6,293 bases of DNA from an uncultured beta proteobacterium (GCA_903845455.1 CAIMXN010000295.1:1-6293); one strand, 5' to 3'; positions 1 to 6,109 are shown, counted from the first letter of the stretch. The notes: a model not told the origin generated them from the letters alone. Numbers and translations are program-made.

Positions 1-2
1 AT

Positions 3-536
3 GGAGAGAGTAATTTTTCAGGAAACTCAGTAGAGTTGTATGGGTTAAATGGTATTGGGGATCTTAAGGCCACAATTGACTATGCTCATACTCTTCCATA
101 CGTTAATAAAAATATTACCGTGATGGTTGGCCAGTCTACAGGCGGCTGGGTAACGCTTGCTTACGGAACAAGTAACCCTGATCCCTCTGTAAAAGGTTTA
201 GTGAATTTTTCAGGTGTTGTCAAAGAGCCATGTTGTTTTGGTCTTTACAATGAATTGATTGATGTCTCTGGTAATTTTGGCGATAAAACTAGTTTGCCGA
301 CTATCTGGTTTTATGGTGATAACGACAGTTTGATTGATCGACACACCGCAAACCTCATGTTTGTCCATTATTCACATGGAAATCCAAATTCACGATTTAT
401 TCCGTTTGGTCTATTTTCCAATGATGCCCATAATCTTTTTATGGATCCTGCAGGGCGGAAAATTTGGGAGCCATTTTTGACTCAGTACTTATATGACATA
501 GGGGTGCCTTATAAACCCACTAAGAAGGCTATTTGA
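3..536 (+). CDS. Alpha/beta hydrolase (dienelactone hydrolase-like), C-terminal part, 5' end outside window
   Basis: The reading frame is open from base 3 with no upstream stop, so the gene begins before the window; a TTG at 36 is in frame but is not a convincing start. The visible 177 residues hold what looks like a complete hydrolase triad. The nucleophile elbow GQSTGG (GxSxG type) has its serine at 135-137, after a hydrophobic strand ending TVMV. A candidate acid lies in FYGDNDSL (Asp at 324-326), and a candidate histidine in NDAHNLF (His at 429-431). Their order and spacing fit dienelactone hydrolase/prolyl-oligopeptidase-like esterases. The N-terminal strands, oxyanion segment and any signal peptide are missing, so location and substrate cannot be told. 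The gene ends 25 bp from the convergent ccdB gene. The fold is fairly sure; the substrate is unknown. Confidence 0.8.
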   Translation, partial: GESNFSGNSVELYGLNGIGDLKATIDYAHTLPYVNKNITVMVGQSTGGWVTLAYGTSNPDPSVKGLVNFSGVVKEPCCFGLYNELIDVSGNFGDKTSLPTIWFYGDNDSLIDRHTANLMFVHYSHGNPNSRFIPFGLFSNDAHNLFMDPAGRKIWEPFLTQYLYDIGVPYKPTKKAI

Positions 537-561
537 TACAGCTTATCAAGTCCGCATTGAT

Positions 562-879
562 TTAAAGCCCATGAAAGAGCTTATCAATGGCTGCTATAAC
601 AATGTGCTGTTGATCTCTAAGGTTAGCGACTTCTTTTTTAAGGTGCTTAGCGGGAACTGCCGCCATTCTTGGTGTATCCAAGATAAACTTTTTACCTTGA
701 ATTGCAAAGCTAGGCATTAAATCCTCCGCTGAGCTTAAATTTTGATACCTCCCACTTTTCCGGAGTGGTATTACTATTCGGGTATTCAGGCCTTCAAGTA
801 GGTCAGTGTGGACATCAACAATATAGGGTGTTGTTTTGGTGGGGTCATCAGCATTCTGATAGATGCTAAATCTGGCCAT
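562..879 (-). CDS. ccdB: CcdB family toxin (predicted DNA gyrase poison)
   Basis: This 105-residue protein resembles CcdB (F-plasmid CcdB has 101 residues). The N-terminal strand MARFSIYQN is followed by PYIVDVHTDLLEGLNTRIVIPL (residues 18-39, matching the VDVQSD...RMVIPL pattern of CcdB), the MAAVPAKHL segment (72-80, like MASVPVS), and a C-terminal helix ending FHGL. CcdB poisons the gyrase-DNA complex through its last residues. Here Gly104 and a terminal Leu are kept, but the Trp99 of F CcdB is replaced by His103. I chose the ATG at 879. It follows GGAG (889-892) by 9 nt and overlaps the ccdA stop by one base (TAATG), the usual coupled arrangement. A GTG at 894 would add five residues but lies within the ribosome-binding region. 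It is the second gene of the ccdAB operon. Confidence 0.88.
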   Translation of the reverse strand: MARFSIYQNADDPTKTTPYIVDVHTDLLEGLNTRIVIPLRKSGRYQNLSSAEDLMPSFAIQGKKFILDTPRMAAVPAKHLKKEVANLRDQQHIVIAAIDKLFHGL

Positions 880-1142
880 TAGAAAGTTCTCCACTTGTCG
901 AGCGGAAGACCCTCTTCATCTGTAATTTGATTGTATTCGCTGATAAATTTTGCATACTCCAGTTTCCAGAGTCGCTCCTTTTCTTGCCTTACAAGGGACT
1001 CTAAGAAGGCATCACATACTTTCGATATATTGATGCCTAACTTTTTTGCCTCAGCCAATACTTCAGTATTGAGCGTGAGATTAGTAGCCTTTTTTAATCC
1101 TTTTTCTTTGTTATAGGTGCGGATGGAGCCATGGATGATCAT
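879..1142 (-). CDS. ccdA: CcdA family antitoxin
   Basis: This 87-residue protein lies directly upstream of ccdB. Residues 18-50 (KKATNLTLNTEVLAEAKKLG then INISKVCDAFL) look like the ribbon-helix-helix DNA-binding domain of CcdA: a short beta strand followed by two helices. The charged C-terminal part ends GLPLDKWRTF, close to the FADExRDW/WRxF ending of CcdA proteins that wraps the toxin. The expected role is to neutralise CcdB and, as an antitoxin-toxin complex, to repress its own promoter. The extra 15 or so residues before the RHH strand depend on the ATG at 1142. No other ATG or well-placed start exists before the domain, and no Shine-Dalgarno precedes it. The predicted promoter would start transcription at this ATG. 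Confidence 0.85.
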   Translation of the reverse strand: MIIHGSIRTYNKEKGLKKATNLTLNTEVLAEAKKLGINISKVCDAFLESLVRQEKERLWKLEYAKFISEYNQITDEEGLPLDKWRTF

Positions 1143-1148
1143 GTCTTA

Positions 1149-1176
1149 ATCATAGGCAGAATTTGTACGCAGTCAA
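1149..1176 (-). promoter_or_regulatory. Predicted ccdAB promoter
   Basis: Read on the minus strand, a -35 box TTGACT (1171-1176, 5 of 6 consensus) and a -10 box TATGAT (1149-1154, 5 of 6) are separated by 16 bp. The expected transcription start, 7 nt past the -10, falls on base 1142, which is the A of the ccdA ATG. It lies in the 70-bp gap between ccdA and the upstream mutase gene, so the toxin-antitoxin pair probably has its own transcript. Confidence 0.65.
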
Positions 1177-1186
1177 TATGCGCATA
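1177..1186. promoter_or_regulatory. 10-bp perfect palindrome next to the ccdA -35 box, candidate operator
   Basis: TATGCGCATA is a perfect palindrome directly abutting the -35 box of the predicted ccdAB promoter. RHH antitoxins bind short palindromic operators as dimers, so this is a plausible CcdA/CcdAB autoregulatory site. A second short palindrome, ATGATCAT (1135-1142), covers the start codon. Operator function is inferred from position only. Confidence 0.4.
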
Positions 1187-1212
1187 AATTATGTGGGTAT
1201 TCAAATAGGGGG

Positions 1213-2598
1213 CTAGAAAGGTAACTGAGCCTCAGGCTTAGCAGCCAATAACACCGCCTTGAACTCCGCCTGTATACGCTTAATCGCCGCTTCACTATCC
1301 GCTTCAAAGCGCATCACCACCACTGGGGTGGTATTGGATGGTCTGGCTAGACCAAAGCCATCGGCGTATTCCACGCGTACACCGTCAATCGTATTAATCG
1401 ATTGCGAAGTAGGGAACTTGGCATTTGCTTTAATGGTCTCCAGTAATGCAAAAGGCTCGCCTTCAGCGCAAGCCAGTTGCAGTTCAGGGGTACAAATCGC
1501 ATTCGGTAAATCATTGAGTGTTTTATTTGGATCTTTCTCTTTTGAAAGAATCTCAAGCAAACGTGCACCGGTATAAAGGCCATCATCAAAGCCGAACCAA
1601 CGGTCTTTGAAGAAGATGTGTCCAGACATTTCACCGGCAAGAGGAGCGCCAGTCTCTTTTAGCTTAGCTTTCACGAGTGAGTGACCCGTTTTCCACATCA
1701 AGGGCTCGCCACCATGCTGCTTTACCCAAGTTGCAAGATTGCGAGTGCACTTGACGTCATAAATAATCTGTCCACCAGGGTTTCTGGAAAGAACATCTTT
1801 AGCAAAGAGCATCATTTGGCGATCAGGGAAAATTACTTGACCATCTTTGGTGACAACGCCAAGGCGATCAGCATCTCCATCAAAGGCAAGACCTAGTTCA
1901 TTATCCGTAGTCTGCAGATTCTTAATCAGGTCTTGCAAGTTCTCAATATGTGCAGGATCGGGATGGTGATTAGGAAAATGACCATCAACTTCGCAAAAGA
2001 GTTCTTGTACTTCACAACCCAACGCTCTAAATAGTTGACCTGCAAATGCTCCGCCGACACCATTGCCGCAATCGACTGCAATCTTCATTGGACGAGCTAA
2101 CTTTACATCGCCCACAATGTGCTTTAAGTACATTGGGAAGATATCAAAGGTGCTACGGGATCCTTGCCCTGAAATAAATTGCTTGGCTTCAATGCGTTGA
2201 CGCAGAGCCTGAATTTGATCGCCGTAGATAGCAGCGCCACCCAATACCATCTTAAAACCATTGTAGTTCGGGGGATTATGGCTCCCAGTAATCATGATTC
2301 CGGACTTCGGCTTCTTGCCATCCAATACTTGATTGGCTCCAAAGTACACCATGGGGGTGGCAACCATCCCCAAATCAATCACATTGATACCGGTAGATAA
2401 AAGACCTTCAGTCAAGGCTTCAATCAAGCTTGGTCCAGATAGCCGACCATCACGACCGATGACGATTTCGGTTTCTCCAAGTTCATACATCTCAGTACCA
2501 AATGCTTGGCCAATAAGTTTAGCGATTGATGGATCTAAAGTCTCATCAATAATCCCGCGAATGTCATAGGCTTTGAAAATAGAAGGAGATAATTGCAT
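1213..2598 (-). CDS. algC: Bifunctional phosphomannomutase/phosphoglucomutase (AlgC/ManB type)
   Basis: This cytosolic alpha-D-phosphohexomutase interconverts mannose-6-P/mannose-1-P and glucose-6-P/glucose-1-P through a phosphoserine enzyme. It supplies GDP-mannose and UDP-glucose routes to LPS and other polysaccharides. At 461 residues it is almost the size of Pseudomonas AlgC (463). All four signature loops are present in order: the active-site TGSHNPP (104-110, phosphoserine Ser106), the metal loop DGDADR (240-245), the sugar-binding GEMSGH (322-327) and the phosphate-binding RPSNTTP (419-425). The ATG at 2598 opens the usual N-terminus SPSIFKAYDIRG. It lies 17 nt after the pgi stop in the same direction, so the two are probably co-transcribed. 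The start has no clear Shine-Dalgarno; the leader is a pyrimidine-rich TCTATC repeat. Glucose versus mannose preference cannot be read from sequence; the family call is very safe. Confidence 0.95.
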   Translation of the reverse strand: MQLSPSIFKAYDIRGIIDETLDPSIAKLIGQAFGTEMYELGETEIVIGRDGRLSGPSLIEALTEGLLSTGINVIDLGMVATPMVYFGANQVLDGKKPKSGIMITGSHNPPNYNGFKMVLGGAAIYGDQIQALRQRIEAKQFISGQGSRSTFDIFPMYLKHIVGDVKLARPMKIAVDCGNGVGGAFAGQLFRALGCEVQELFCEVDGHFPNHHPDPAHIENLQDLIKNLQTTDNELGLAFDGDADRLGVVTKDGQVIFPDRQMMLFAKDVLSRNPGGQIIYDVKCTRNLATWVKQHGGEPLMWKTGHSLVKAKLKETGAPLAGEMSGHIFFKDRWFGFDDGLYTGARLLEILSKEKDPNKTLNDLPNAICTPELQLACAEGEPFALLETIKANAKFPTSQSINTIDGVRVEYADGFGLARPSNTTPVVVMRFEADSEAAIKRIQAEFKAVLLAAKPEAQLPF

Positions 2599-2615
2599 AG
2601 ATAGAGATAGACTTG

Positions 2616-4127
2616 TTAACTGTTAAAGAGATTAATGCGAGCTGCTGTAATGGCATCAATATTGGCATCTGCTGATACTGGAGCGCCATTCTTGAGCGCA
2701 CTTTCAATCGGCTTGGCTAATACTTTGCCCAATTCAACGCCGGGCTGATCAAAGCTATTGATATTCCAAAGGGCCCCTAAGACTGCTGCGCGGTTTTCAT
2801 ATAATGCTAGGAGGGCACCTAGATAAAAGGCATTGAGTCTAGGCAAAATTAATAAGTTGCTAGGACGTTTTCCTGGGTAGGTATTGTTAGGATTGTCGGT
2901 TTTTTTGCCATTAGCTAGTGCTTGAGCTTGGGCCAAACAGTTCGAAAGCAAAATACGATGATGCTCTTTAGCTTCCGCTAGCTTGCTCATGGGCTCTCGA
3001 ATGACAATAAAGTCAATCGGAATGACTTCCTTACCTTGATGCAGTAACTGGAAGTAGGAATGCTGCGCATTACTGCCAGAACTACCAAAGACGACTGGAG
3101 ATGAATGTTTTACAGGTTTGCCATTGCGGTCAACAGACTTACCATTACTCTCCATATCTAATTGCTGCAACCACTTCGGAAACCAATCCAAAGCATCCGC
3201 ATACGGAATGGCTGCATAAGACTTAATGCCAAATGTTTCTTGTTGGTGAAGCAGAGCTAAAGCCATGATCACTGGCAAATTCTGTTCTAGAGATGCTTTC
3301 TTAAAGTGTAGGTCCATGGCATGCGCACCAGCCAAAAACTCCTCAAAAGCTTTAAACCCGTATTGCAAGGCAATGGGTAGGCCAACCGCTGACCATACAG
3401 AGTATCGTCCGCCAACCCAGTCCCAGAAGGGGTATATATGGTCTTCTTCAATGCCAAATGCTTTTGCGGCAGGCACATTAGCAGTGACTGCAAATAAGGC
3501 TTTCTCTATCTGACCTTTGGTGCAACCATTCGCTTTAAGCCAAGCAACAACGGCTTTAGCATTCATGGTGGTTTCTAGTGTAGTAAATGACTTAGAAACA
3601 ATCACCACTCTAGTACTATTGGGTTGAGCGCGCTCCAAGATACGAGCTAACTCGGCAGTATCAATATTGGCTAAGAAATGCATGCGCATACCACGGCTCT
3701 CAATACCAGGTACATGAGCTAAGGCTTCAATCGCTAGGCGAGGACCAAAGTCAGATCCACCAATACCAATATGAATCACATCAGTAACGCCAACCCACTT
3801 GTTACATAGTGCTTCGATGCGATGCCAAACTTCACTTACTGCTGGCATGACATCCTGACCATTAAGCAAGACAGGAGATTTAGAAAGATTGCGAAGAGCG
3901 GAGTGAAGTGCAGGGCGATCCTCACTCAAATTGATATGTTTACCAGCGAACATATCAGCAATAAATTCTTCAACATGGGTCTGTCTAGCAATTGCGAAGA
4001 GATCTTGCCATTGAGCTGCACTGATATTCTGGTAGGCAGTATCGAGCAATACATCTACAGCCGTATGGATGTTCGCAGGGGCACTATTGGACAGATTTTT
4101 GGAGGCGTGGTTAGCACTAGAAGACAT
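2616..4127 (-). CDS. pgi: Glucose-6-phosphate isomerase
   Basis: It interconverts glucose-6-P and fructose-6-P in the cytosol (glycolysis/gluconeogenesis and supply of sugar nucleotides). Family landmarks in order: SEDRPALHSALR (68-79), the phosphate-binding IGIGGSDFGP (120-129), VSKSFTTLETTMNA (177-190), the signature FWDWVGGRYSVWSAVGLP (234-251), QLDMESNGKSV with catalytic Glu326, SNAQHSYFQLLHQG with catalytic His356, and SFDQPGVELGKVLAKPI with active-site Lys468. At 503 residues it is shorter than E. coli Pgi (549). The missing length is N-terminal, where the usual 'DYSKN' segment is reduced to TAYQNIS. The loop GSSGSNAQHS departs from the common GxxGTNGQHS. The first 20 residues (rich in Ser, Asn, Ala) look like an unstructured extension, so a later start is possible. 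It is the first gene of a pgi-algC operon, divergent from the oxidoreductase gene. Confidence 0.95.
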   Translation of the reverse strand: MSSSANHASKNLSNSAPANIHTAVDVLLDTAYQNISAAQWQDLFAIARQTHVEEFIADMFAGKHINLSEDRPALHSALRNLSKSPVLLNGQDVMPAVSEVWHRIEALCNKWVGVTDVIHIGIGGSDFGPRLAIEALAHVPGIESRGMRMHFLANIDTAELARILERAQPNSTRVVIVSKSFTTLETTMNAKAVVAWLKANGCTKGQIEKALFAVTANVPAAKAFGIEEDHIYPFWDWVGGRYSVWSAVGLPIALQYGFKAFEEFLAGAHAMDLHFKKASLEQNLPVIMALALLHQQETFGIKSYAAIPYADALDWFPKWLQQLDMESNGKSVDRNGKPVKHSSPVVFGSSGSNAQHSYFQLLHQGKEVIPIDFIVIREPMSKLAEAKEHHRILLSNCLAQAQALANGKKTDNPNNTYPGKRPSNLLILPRLNAFYLGALLALYENRAAVLGALWNINSFDQPGVELGKVLAKPIESALKNGAPVSADANIDAITAARINLFNS

Positions 4128-4133
4128 TGCTAG

Positions 4134-4142
4134 ATTTTATCA
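4134..4142 (-). promoter_or_regulatory. Candidate extended -10 promoter of pgi-algC
   Basis: On the minus strand TGATAAAAT matches an extended -10 (TGn plus TAAAAT, 5 of 6 consensus). No good -35 is seen at 16-18 bp, as is common with extended -10 promoters. A start 7 nt beyond the box would be base 4127, the A of the pgi ATG. The ATG has no Shine-Dalgarno in front of it. Confidence 0.4.
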
Positions 4143-4168
4143 AGAAGGTATGCAAAAACCCCTAAAAC

Positions 4169-4191
4169 ACTGAAAATGTTAGGATTTCAGT
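4169..4191. repeat. 7-bp inverted repeat in the pgi/oxidoreductase divergent region
   Basis: ACTGAAA (4169-4175) and TTTCAGT (4185-4191) form a perfect inverted repeat around a 9-bp centre. It sits in the middle of the 100-bp gap between two divergently transcribed genes. Arm length and a 16-bp centre-to-centre spacing are compatible with a dimeric regulator's site. A partial CAGTAT direct repeat (4188 and 4200, period 12) overlaps its right arm. There is no T-run after it, so it is not a normal intrinsic terminator. Confidence 0.4.
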
Positions 4192-4227
4192 ATATTTACC
4201 AGTATTCATATAGGGCAAGGCAAATTG

Positions 4228-5358
4228 ATGGAGCAAGTGGACTGTGTCGTGATCGGTGCTGGGGTGGTTGGCCTAGCTGTTGCCCGTGAAATGGCGCTCC
4301 AAGGCCGTGAAACTATCCTGCTAGAGAGAGAAGGCTCTTTTGGCACCATTGCAAGCGCCAGAAATAGCGAAGTGATTCATGCTGGCATCTACTACCCCAA
4401 AGATTCACTTAAAGCGAAACTCTGTGTGCAAGGCAATCGACTGCTTTATGAATATTGCCGCACTCATCAAGTGGCAACCAATCCTTACGGGAAGCTGATT
4501 GTTGCTGACGAAACCCAAATCAACGATCTGCAAGCCATTCTCTATAAAGCACAAAACAATGGCGTGCCAGAAATAAAGATGATTTCAGGGGAAGAGGCAA
4601 AGCAACTAGAGTCAAAACTGCGGTGTTCTGCGGCCATACTCTCTGCAAGCACCGGCATTGTTGATAGTCATGCTTACATGCTCTCGCTACTAGGAGGCTT
4701 TGAAGATGCCGGCGGCATGATCGCCTACCATTCACCACTGATTAGCGCAAGACCCATTGGGCAAGGTGCTGAAGGTGGCTTTGAACTAGCGATCGGTGGC
4801 CCCGATGGCATGAAACTACAAACCAAGTCACTCTTTAATTGTGCTGGCATGAGTGCTCCAGCAGTAGCACAAAAAATTGAGGGCTTACATCAAGATCAAA
4901 TACCAAAAGCCTATTTTGCAAAAGGAAATTACTTTTCACTCTCAGGAAAGTCACCTTTTAGCCATTTGATTTATCCGATCCCTGAGCCTGGTGGTCTTGG
5001 GGTACACCTCACTTTAGACATGGGTGGTCAAGCTAAGTTTGGCCCAGATGTAGAGTGGCTTGATATTCAAAGCGAAGAACAAATTGATTACACCGTTGAT
5101 CTCAAAAGAGCAGAGGGCTTTTATGAGGCAGTTCGCCGCTATTGGCCAGAACTCAAAGACAACTCTTTGCAAGCAGATTACTCAGGAGTAAGAGCTAAAA
5201 TCGTCCCTCCAAATAGCCCAGCCGGAGACTTTTGCTTTAATACCCCCAGTGATCATGGTCTGCAAGGCCTATACAACTTGTACGGCTTTGAGTCCCCAGG
5301 ATTGACCTCTAGTCTTGCCATAGCAATACACCTGGAGGAATTAATCAAGCGCCCCTAG
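4228..5358 (+). CDS. FAD-dependent oxidoreductase, L-2-hydroxyglutarate oxidase (LhgO/YgaF)-like
   Basis: This 376-residue flavoprotein of the DAO (glycine/D-amino-acid oxidase) superfamily begins with a Rossmann FAD motif, VVIGAGVVGLAVAREM (7-22), and an acidic end of the second strand at LLER (31-34). The stretch ARNSEVIHAGIYYPKDSLKA (44-63) and the C-terminal YGFESPGLTSSLAIA (352-366) are characteristic of the L-2-hydroxyglutarate dehydrogenase group. YSGVRAKI (318-325) supplies a typical substrate-side arginine. Known members oxidise L-2-hydroxyglutarate to 2-oxoglutarate and pass electrons to the membrane quinone pool; the exact substrate here is inferred. No signal peptide or membrane helix is visible. 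The ATG at 4228 follows AAGG (4217-4220) by 7 nt and is preferred over an in-frame TTG at 4225. It is divergent from pgi, and its stop is 3 bp from the convergent PIN toxin gene. Confidence 0.87.
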   Translation: MEQVDCVVIGAGVVGLAVAREMALQGRETILLEREGSFGTIASARNSEVIHAGIYYPKDSLKAKLCVQGNRLLYEYCRTHQVATNPYGKLIVADETQINDLQAILYKAQNNGVPEIKMISGEEAKQLESKLRCSAAILSASTGIVDSHAYMLSLLGGFEDAGGMIAYHSPLISARPIGQGAEGGFELAIGGPDGMKLQTKSLFNCAGMSAPAVAQKIEGLHQDQIPKAYFAKGNYFSLSGKSPFSHLIYPIPEPGGLGVHLTLDMGGQAKFGPDVEWLDIQSEEQIDYTVDLKRAEGFYEAVRRYWPELKDNSLQADYSGVRAKIVPPNSPAGDFCFNTPSDHGLQGLYNLYGFESPGLTSSLAIAIHLEELIKRP

Positions 5359-5361
5359 TTT

Positions 5362-5772
5362 TTAATGAAGAGCTTCGAAAGGGTTTAGTAGCTTAAGTTT
5401 GAAGCGCTTGAAGTCTTTGGTGTTTCGCGTGACGACTATCAAATCTTTTTCAATAGCTGTTGCGGCAATCATCGCATCTTCTCTAACGTTATTTGTCTGG
5501 CTGTGCATCAGCTTTGCCCAAAGCATAAAGGTAGAGCCTGTCATTGGTAATACATTATGAATATTAGAAATACTTTGCAACCACTCCTCTAGGGTTTCAG
5601 CTTTCTTTTTATCTTGTATACGGGTCAGTTCAATACCGGCTTGAATCTCACCGATAGATACTGCAGAAATAAATAAATCTTCTTCAGTAATATTTTTGTA
5701 CCATTCCAAGACCGCACCGTGTGGTTTAGGCTTGCGTAATTCTGAGATGATATTAGTATCTAGTAAGTACAT
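5362..5772 (-). CDS. vapC: PIN-domain ribonuclease toxin (VapC/FitB-like)
   Basis: This 136-residue PIN protein spans the normal VapC length. The acidic metal-binding residues are all present: Asp5 in MYLLDTN, Glu42 in SIGEIQAG, Asp99 in REDAMIAATA and Asp120 in VTRNTKDF. It ends with the family-typical LLNPFEAL. SELRKP after the first motif and the WL/WAKL helices point to the FitB-like subgroup. VapC toxins cleave tRNA or rRNA in an Mg-dependent way; the target cannot be told from sequence. I chose the ATG at 5772, 8 nt after the antitoxin stop. A TTG at 5784 would overlap the antitoxin stop and add four residues. No clear Shine-Dalgarno is seen, so translation is likely coupled to the antitoxin. 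Confidence 0.9.
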   Translation of the reverse strand: MYLLDTNIISELRKPKPHGAVLEWYKNITEEDLFISAVSIGEIQAGIELTRIQDKKKAETLEEWLQSISNIHNVLPMTGSTFMLWAKLMHSQTNNVREDAMIAATAIEKDLIVVTRNTKDFKRFKLKLLNPFEALH

Positions 5773-5780
5773 GTGCTGAA

Positions 5781-6038
5781 TCAAAGTTTGATAGGTTTAC
5801 GAGATACACCTTGGCCTCGTTTGGGAATGATCAATTCACCCCTTGCTTCCTCTGATAGCAGGAGTGATTTGAGTGATGGTTTCGCCAATTTTTTCAATGT
5901 ATTCCATTCCTTGATTGTGATGAGTACTGCAGTCTCATGACCGCGCTTAGTGACTACTTGGGGTCCTTCGGCAAGACAGGCATTAAGAAGCTCGCTGAAC
6001 TTTGCTTTAGCATCCTGTACAGCCCAGTGATTATTCAT
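5781..6038 (-). CDS. Phd/YefM family antitoxin (partner of PIN toxin)
   Basis: This 85-residue antitoxin has the Phd/YefM DNA-binding domain at the N-terminus: WAVQDAKAKFSELLNACLAEGPQVVTKRG (5-33, shown by WxVQDAKAxFSEL and GPQxVTxRG) followed by HETAVLITIKEW. The C-terminal third, SLKSLLLSEEARGELIIPKRG (about 55-75), is the toxin-wrapping tail often paired with FitB/VapC-like PIN toxins. It should neutralise the downstream PIN toxin and bind its own promoter. The ATG at 6038 is well supported by AGGAG (6047-6051) 8 nt upstream. It is first gene of the operon, divergent from tRNA-Ser. Confidence 0.9.
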   Translation of the reverse strand: MNNHWAVQDAKAKFSELLNACLAEGPQVVTKRGHETAVLITIKEWNTLKKLAKPSLKSLLLSEEARGELIIPKRGQGVSRKPIKL

Positions 6039-6048
6039 GGCTAATTCT

Positions 6049-6069
6049 CCTGACTAGATACCTGACTAG
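6049..6069 (-). repeat. Direct repeat, 9 bp with 12-bp period, candidate antitoxin operator
   Basis: CTAGTCAGG (minus strand) occurs twice, at 6061-6069 and 6049-6057, separated by 3 bp. The upstream copy overlaps the candidate -10 box and the downstream copy overlaps the Shine-Dalgarno of the Phd-type antitoxin. A site in this place could block both promoter and ribosome access. Operator function is inferred from position. Confidence 0.45.
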
Positions 6070-6076
6070 TTTAGCA
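6068..6076 (-). promoter_or_regulatory. Weak extended -10 candidate for the antitoxin-toxin operon
   Basis: Minus-strand TGCTAAACT resembles TGn plus a 4-of-6 -10 box; no good -35 is visible. It would start transcription near 6061, giving a leader of about 22 nt that contains the Shine-Dalgarno. Confidence 0.25.
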
Positions 6077-6096
6077 GAAACAATAAGCCTTTGCGC

Positions 6097-6109
6097 TCTA
6101 TTAAATAGA
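6097..6109. repeat. 13-bp palindrome in the antitoxin/tRNA divergent gap
   Basis: TCTATTAAATAGA is two 6-bp arms around a single central A. It lies between the minus-strand antitoxin start and the tRNA promoter. It could be a binding site for the Phd-type antitoxin or another dimeric regulator, or chance in AT-rich DNA. Confidence 0.3.

Noticed and set aside
36..38. TTG as the start of the hydrolase gene
   Set aside because: The frame stays open to the window edge and the protein would lack the N-terminal half of the hydrolase fold.
931..1116. Plus-strand ORF of 61 codons opposite ccdA
   Set aside because: The opposite strand carries a clear CcdA with C-terminal and RHH signatures; the shadow has no supporting features.
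1259..1576. Plus-strand ORF of 105 codons
   Set aside because: It is an antisense shadow of the phosphomannomutase gene, which is certain from its motifs.
3822..4133. Plus-strand ORF of 103 codons
   Set aside because: It is antisense to the N-terminal part of pgi, with no ribosome-binding site and no recognisable domain.
4169..4191. Inverted repeat as an intrinsic terminator
   Set aside because: The arms are AT-rich, no T-run follows, and it lies upstream of both genes rather than at a 3' end.
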